Of a DNA stretch of 64,000 nt, positions 60,192-64,000 are shown piece after piece. A model generated the notes under the pieces. The model was not told where the DNA came from. It worked only from the letters and a program-made list of their open reading frames with translations, and made no database searches. Both the position numbers and the translations under genes were made by a program. The DNA comes from Corynebacterium timonense (GTDB taxonomy: Bacteria; Actinomycetota; Actinomycetes; Mycobacteriales; Mycobacteriaceae), in the NCBI RefSeq assembly GCF_900105305.1, contig NZ_LT629765.1, positions 2,480,001 to 2,544,000 of the forward strand, read 5' to 3'. Position 1 is the stretch's first letter; each line of letters opens with the position of its first letter.

Positions 60192-63122
60192 CTACCCCCG
60201 GGTGGAGGGCTCGTCCGGCAGGGCGAGCGCCGCGACGGCGACGCACCCGGCCACGAGGACGAGCAGCGAGTCCCCGGCGTAGCCCTCCTGTGGCCACGGT
60301 GCCCGCGCCAGCCACAGCCCCATGACCACGGCCGAGCCGCCGGCCAGCACGCGCGAGCTGATGAGCGTGTAGCGCCGGATCGCCCACACCGCCGCGGCCG
60401 CCACCGCGCCGGGCACAAGGCCCACGCCGACCGCCGCCACCAGCGGGGACAGGGCGCGGGGAGCGTCCTGTGGCTCGGCGCGCGGGGAGCGGCGGCGCGC
60501 GGCCAGCGCCAGGCAGGCAAGCACGGTGGCGGCGGAGAGCGCGCCGCCGAGGAGAAGGCTCAGGCGGTAGGGGCGCTCGCCGGCGAAGGAGAACGTGAGC
60601 TCGCCGCTCACACCCGGGGGGACGCGGAAGGCCTGGGCGTTGGCGTCGATACGCTCGGGCGCGAGCTCGACCCCGCCGACGTGCGCGCGCAGCCCCTCGT
60701 TGAAGGCTCGCGTGGTCAGGATGAGCTGGTCGCGTGTCGACGCCCCGACCTCGCCCCCCAGGGGCTCCCAGCGCGGCAGGTGCAGCGGCGCCCGCGACAC
60801 GAGCAGCGTCTCGGCCTCCGTCAGCACCTCGTGCGTCCCCGCCGCCAGCGCCACGGTGCCCTCGACCTCCTCGCCGTCGATGACGGCGGGCGCGCTGAGC
60901 GTCCACGTGGCGTCGTGGGCGGTGGTGAAGCGGCGCTGCACGAGGTCGGTGGCCGGAAACACGCGCTGGAAGAAGTACGCGTCCGCGGTGCCGGGCACGT
61001 CGACGATGCGCGTGGTGCCGGTGTCGAAGGCGCTGATGCCGGCGGGCTCCGACAGCGTGATGCGCACCGGCCCGGCGGGCACCGCGAGCGAGCGCGGCTC
61101 GTCCGCGACGAGCGAGACCGTCCGCTCGGCGCCGCCGGCGGTGACGGTGACGGTGGTGTCGCGCGTGGCGGTGATGCTCACCCGCCCGTCGGGGGATTCG
61201 GACTCGATCCATCCGGTGGTGTCCCCGGGCGCGGGCCACCAGGCGGTGGAGTCGAGCCCGTCGAAGGCGGCGGTGAGCGAGGCAGAGGGGTCGGCGCCGC
61301 CGAAGGCGGTCGCGTCGGCCGCGGAGCTCGAGGCGCGCGCCGTTCCCTCCTGCGCCACCCCGACGCGGGTGCCCGCCGAGGGGTAGTCCTTCAGCCGGTT
61401 GCGCACGTCCGCGCCCTCGGATTCCGTGAGCAGGTGGGCCGAGACCGGCGAGTCGAGCGTGCCGTAGTTGCGGGCGGCCAGCGCCGGGGTGTCGGTGACA
61501 ATGTCGGGGCTGTCGCCGGAGACGAGCCGCGCCGGGGCGTAGCCCAGCTCCCGGTAGAGCAGGGCCAGCACCTCGCCGCCGCCGTCGACGCGGAGGGGCT
61601 CGTCGGCGGTGACCATCATGTCGCGCTGCTGCTCCAGCAGGTGGATGTCCACCTCGCCGAAGCTGACCGTCGGCTCGCCGAGGTCCGGCGGCTCGGGCCC
61701 GTCCTCGAGGTCGTGGCGCACCACCACGGCGCTAACGCCGATGGAGCGCAGCGCCTCGGCGTCCACGGCGGCGACCTGGCCGTCGAGTCCGCGGATCGCC
61801 TCCGGGTCCACCAGCGGGATCGCGTCGCGCACGGCGAAGCGCGCGCCGGTCAGCGCCTGGATCGGCTCGTCGCGGGTCCACCCCCACGTCTGGCGGGCGA
61901 AGGGCGCCGCGGGCACGACGAGCGTGCGCGTGCCGGCGGCGTGTTCGTCGAGCCAGCGGCCCGCCTCCACCCAGTCCGGGGAGACCTCCGTCCACGTCCC
62001 CTGCGGCAGCAGGCGCAGCGTCCACGCCGGGGCGACGGCGACGGCGAGGGCGAGCGTGGTGGCGACGGCGGCGGGTGGGCGCACACGGGAGCACAGCCAG
62101 CCCAGCCCGATGGCGAGGGGCAGGCGCACCAGCGGGTCCAGTTTGTGCAGATTGCGGACGGGGGCGAGGGGGCCGTCGTAAAGCGGCGTGACAAAGTGCG
62201 CGGTGCCGAGCACGAGGAAGCCGAGGCTGAGAAGGAGGACGAAGTAGCCGCGCCACGGCGAGCCGCGGCGCGCCACGCCGACGAGCCCGGCGGCGGCGAC
62301 GAGCGTCGTGGCCAGGATGAACACGGGCTCGGTGACAAGCAGGTAGCCGGCGGTGCGCTCGGTGTCGACGAAGGGCGCCCAGCTGGTCGTGCCGCGCAGG
62401 ATCTCGACGGGGTTGAGCCACTGCGTGGTCACGGCGGCGGACTCGATGAACTCGAGGAACGGCGGGGAGTAGCGGCCGAGCACGAGCAGCGGGCCGATCC
62501 ACCACGCGCTGACGAGGGCGGTGCCCGCCGACCACAGCGCCAGCGGCGCCCACGCGCGGCGCCACGCCAGCAGCACGAAGGCGGGCAGGCACGCGAGGAC
62601 GGTGGCGGTGGCGTTGACGGCGCCCATGAGCGCGACCGCGACGAGCGAGGCCGCCACGTTCGGCCGGCGGGAGAGGAGGGGAAGGAGCGTCCACGGGACG
62701 AGCGCCACCGGCCAGGCCTCGGAGGAAATGGCGGTGAGCGTGGTCAGGATGCGGGGGCTGAGCGCGTAGGCGAAGGCCGCGGCGACGGCGGGCACGCCTG
62801 GGGCGACGCCGACGCGGCGGGCCACGGCGAGCGTGCCGGAGAACGCGAGGCCGAGCAGCAGCGCCCACCACAGGCGCTGCAGCACCCATTCGGGCAGCGG
62901 GAGCAGGAAGAACGCGCCCTGCGGGAAGAGGTAGCCGTAGGCCTGGTTCTGGATCTGGCCGAGGGTGAACTGGTCGGTGTAGGCGTGGGTGGCCTGGCTC
63001 AGAAAACCCGCCGGGTCCTGCGTGAGGTCGAACTTCGTGTCCGCGGCCACCCGGCCGGGAGGTTGGAGGAAGCTGAGCAGGGTGAGCACTGCCCAGCCGA
63101 CAACGTGGCCGCGCACGTTCAC
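60192..63122 (-). CDS. aftD: Alpha-(1->3)-arabinofuranosyltransferase AftD-like membrane enzyme
   Basis: 976 residues from GTG 63122. A GT-C membrane domain (about 12 helices, residues 1-400) begins NVRGHVVGWAVLTLLSFLQP. The first loop has acidic KFDLTQDPAGFLSQATHAY, and a Gln/Tyr-rich QIQNQAYGYLFPQGAFF follows. A large extracytoplasmic part (about 400-900) includes carbohydrate-binding-like beta regions (AFDGLDSTAWWPAPGDTTGW), and two C-terminal helices close the protein. AftD adds alpha-1,3 arabinose branches to arabinan. It is shorter than the mycobacterial enzyme, as usual in corynebacteria. The DUF2613 gene lies 9 bp upstream. Confidence 0.88.
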   Translation of the reverse strand: MNVRGHVVGWAVLTLLSFLQPPGRVAADTKFDLTQDPAGFLSQATHAYTDQFTLGQIQNQAYGYLFPQGAFFLLPLPEWVLQRLWWALLLGLAFSGTLAVARRVGVAPGVPAVAAAFAYALSPRILTTLTAISSEAWPVALVPWTLLPLLSRRPNVAASLVAVALMGAVNATATVLACLPAFVLLAWRRAWAPLALWSAGTALVSAWWIGPLLVLGRYSPPFLEFIESAAVTTQWLNPVEILRGTTSWAPFVDTERTAGYLLVTEPVFILATTLVAAAGLVGVARRGSPWRGYFVLLLSLGFLVLGTAHFVTPLYDGPLAPVRNLHKLDPLVRLPLAIGLGWLCSRVRPPAAVATTLALAVAVAPAWTLRLLPQGTWTEVSPDWVEAGRWLDEHAAGTRTLVVPAAPFARQTWGWTRDEPIQALTGARFAVRDAIPLVDPEAIRGLDGQVAAVDAEALRSIGVSAVVVRHDLEDGPEPPDLGEPTVSFGEVDIHLLEQQRDMMVTADEPLRVDGGGEVLALLYRELGYAPARLVSGDSPDIVTDTPALAARNYGTLDSPVSAHLLTESEGADVRNRLKDYPSAGTRVGVAQEGTARASSSAADATAFGGADPSASLTAAFDGLDSTAWWPAPGDTTGWIESESPDGRVSITATRDTTVTVTAGGAERTVSLVADEPRSLAVPAGPVRITLSEPAGISAFDTGTTRIVDVPGTADAYFFQRVFPATDLVQRRFTTAHDATWTLSAPAVIDGEEVEGTVALAAGTHEVLTEAETLLVSRAPLHLPRWEPLGGEVGASTRDQLILTTRAFNEGLRAHVGGVELAPERIDANAQAFRVPPGVSGELTFSFAGERPYRLSLLLGGALSAATVLACLALAARRRSPRAEPQDAPRALSPLVAAVGVGLVPGAVAAAAVWAIRRYTLISSRVLAGGSAVVMGLWLARAPWPQEGYAGDSLLVLVAGCVAVAALALPDEPSTRG

Positions 63123-63131
63123 GCGGCGTGC

Positions 63132-63329
63132 TTACTGGCGCGAGCCGTACTCCGGGCCGCCGAGCACGGCCTGGTCTGCGGGGACGGCGTTGCCGGCGGG
63201 GATGGTGCTCTGGCCGGAGAAGGAGGCGATGCCGATCACGCCGACGGCGCCGAGCATGACGCCGACCACGATGCTGGCCACGAGGGGCGAGACGGTGCGG
63301 CGAAGCAAAGACGGGTTCTCCTGAGACAT
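63132..63329 (-). CDS. DUF2613-family small membrane protein
   Basis: 65 residues from ATG 63329 (MSQENPSLLRRTVSPLVASI). One hydrophobic helix (VVGVMLGAVGVIGIASF) is followed by an extracytoplasmic tail with NAVPADQAVLGGPEYGSRQ. This is the DUF2613 layout; the family is found upstream of aftD in mycolata. The frame is open far upstream, but the added residues are non-coding. The gap to aftD is 9 bp, so the two are probably co-expressed. Function unknown. Confidence 0.85.
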   Translation of the reverse strand: MSQENPSLLRRTVSPLVASIVVGVMLGAVGVIGIASFSGQSTIPAGNAVPADQAVLGGPEYGSRQ

Positions 63330-63404
63330 GCTGGCGAGTCTAGCAGCGCTAGAGTAGGTATGTTCAGCGCACGCACGGGGCAGGTGACGTGGGAGGTGAG
63401 GCCT

Positions 63405-64000
63405 GTGCGCTACCCGAGGGGGAAGGTTGCTGTCGCGCTCGCCGCGGCCGGCATCGTGGCGGGGTGCGCGGCGGGGGAGGAGCCCGAGCCCATGGTCGAG
63501 CCTGCGGCCCCGTCTCCGTTTGTCGTGGAGCCGCCGCCGAGCGAGGCCGAGGCGCGCGTGCCCGAGGACCTGCGCGCGAAGGTCGCCTCGCTCATGGTGG
63601 TCGGCGTGTCGGACTACGGGCAGGCCCGCGCCGCGCTCGACCAGGGGGTCGGCGGCCTGTTCATCCCGAGTTGGGCGGACCCGGCGCTGTTGACGGAGCC
63701 GGGCCGCGACATCGCCGCCCTGCGCGCCGAGTACCACCACCCCTTCTCCGTCGCGGTGGATTTCGAGGGCGGGCGCGTGCAGCGCCACAGCGAGGTTTTT
63801 GGCACGTGGATGGCGCCGCGCGATCTCGCCGCGCAGCCCCCTCAGGTGATCCGGGGGACCGGCTACGACATCGGCCGCGCGCTGCGCGCCCGCGGCGTGA
63901 ACGTGGATTACGCCCCGGTGCTCGACGTTGACGTCTCCGACATGGAGATCGTGGGCGACCGCGCGTTCAGCGGCGACCCCCAGGAGGTGGCCCGGGTGGC
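63405..64000 (+). CDS. GH3-family beta-N-acetylhexosaminidase lipoprotein (NagZ/LpqI-like), 5' part
   Basis: The frame is open to the window end, giving about 198 residues. GTG 63405 is chosen because GGAGG lies 7-8 nt upstream; in-frame GTGs at 63384 and 63396 are less suitable. The lipobox IVAGC (Cys21) is followed by a Pro/Glu-rich linker and the GH3 domain: AKVASLMVVGVSDYGQARAA, FSVAVDFEGGRVQR, GYDIGRALRARGVNVDYAPV, and DRAFSGDPQEVARV. Such enzymes remove N-acetylglucosamine from wall fragments in recycling. It is divergent from the DUF2613-aftD pair. The catalytic nucleophile lies beyond the window. Confidence 0.85.
   Translation, partial: MRYPRGKVAVALAAAGIVAGCAAGEEPEPMVEPAAPSPFVVEPPPSEAEARVPEDLRAKVASLMVVGVSDYGQARAALDQGVGGLFIPSWADPALLTEPGRDIAALRAEYHHPFSVAVDFEGGRVQRHSEVFGTWMAPRDLAAQPPQVIRGTGYDIGRALRARGVNVDYAPVLDVDVSDMEIVGDRAFSGDPQEVARV

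Noticed and set aside
57716..60325. 869-codon plus-strand open frame across the PTS genes
   Set aside because: Antisense shadow rich in His/Arg/Asp/Gly; the minus-strand genes carry all active-site motifs.
1..64000. tRNA or rRNA genes
   Set aside because: No cloverleaf-like segment or rRNA sequence was recognised by eye; a tRNAscan or Infernal run would be needed to exclude them.

Overview
The window is high-GC actinobacterial DNA from a mycolic-acid-containing organism, almost certainly a Corynebacterium. The basis is an intact pks13-fadD32-accD4 cluster with two mycolyltransferases (one carrying LGFP repeats, as in PS1/Csp1), arabinogalactan genes (glfT2, ubiA/DPPR synthase, aftB, aftD), a CmpL1/MmpL3-type exporter and a TmaT/MtrP-type trehalose-mycolate locus. 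Species cannot be named from the sequence.

Layout. (1) 1-9.5 kb is a defence region on the minus strand: a type I restriction system hsdM-hsdS-hsdR followed by an abortive-infection-like gene. A 1441-bp IS3-family element splits hsdS, and a decayed specificity/methylase-like remnant lies upstream of hsdM. (2) 9.5-11.3 kb holds a small membrane protein, a GAP/LysE-like membrane protein and a divergent TetR regulator. (3) 11.3-30.4 kb is the cell-envelope block: glfT2 (frameshifted), PAP2 phosphatase, ubiA, aftB, mycolyltransferase, SDR, PS1-like mycolyltransferase, lipoprotein, cutinase-like enzyme, fadD32, pks13, accD4, a 38-codon ORF and a strong terminator. (4) 30.4-30.9 kb is an array of near-palindromes with 45-bp period, followed by an HNH/DUF222 gene. 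(5) 32.2-37.3 kb (minus) holds DUF3054, an LPG-synthase-type membrane protein, cmpL1, a NYN protein and trmB; pck is divergent from these. (6) 39.6-43.1 kb is a scar of IS481 and IS3 fragments enclosing the broken end of a foreign cluster (ABC exporter plus truncated SDR). (7) 43.1-48.8 kb holds an mtrP-like methyltransferase, a GT4 glycosyltransferase, a run of three very small genes, two membrane proteins and a tmaT-like acyltransferase. (8) 48.8-55.2 kb is an island between an IS remnant and palindromic repeats: MarR-SRPBCC divergent from ribB-plsC-mmpL. (9) 55.2-60.2 kb is a self-contained PTS operon: EIIBCA, a BglG-type antiterminator fused to HPr, and EI, behind an RAT/terminator leader. 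(10) 60.2-64 kb holds aftD, a DUF2613 peptide gene and the start of a GH3 lipoprotein.

How it fits together. FadD32, Pks13 and AccD4 make the mycolate. CmpL1 exports trehalose mycolate, with TmaT and MtrP as probable modifiers. The secreted mycolyltransferases place mycolate on the arabinogalactan built by GlfT2, UbiA, AftB and AftD.

The least explained elements are the HPr-antiterminator fusion operon, the ribB-plsC-mmpL island, the TATGCATTGCATA repeat family and the small-protein run at 45 kb. Single-base indels in glfT2, at the tmaT start and in the ABC gene may be sequencing errors or real decay; the sequence alone cannot decide.
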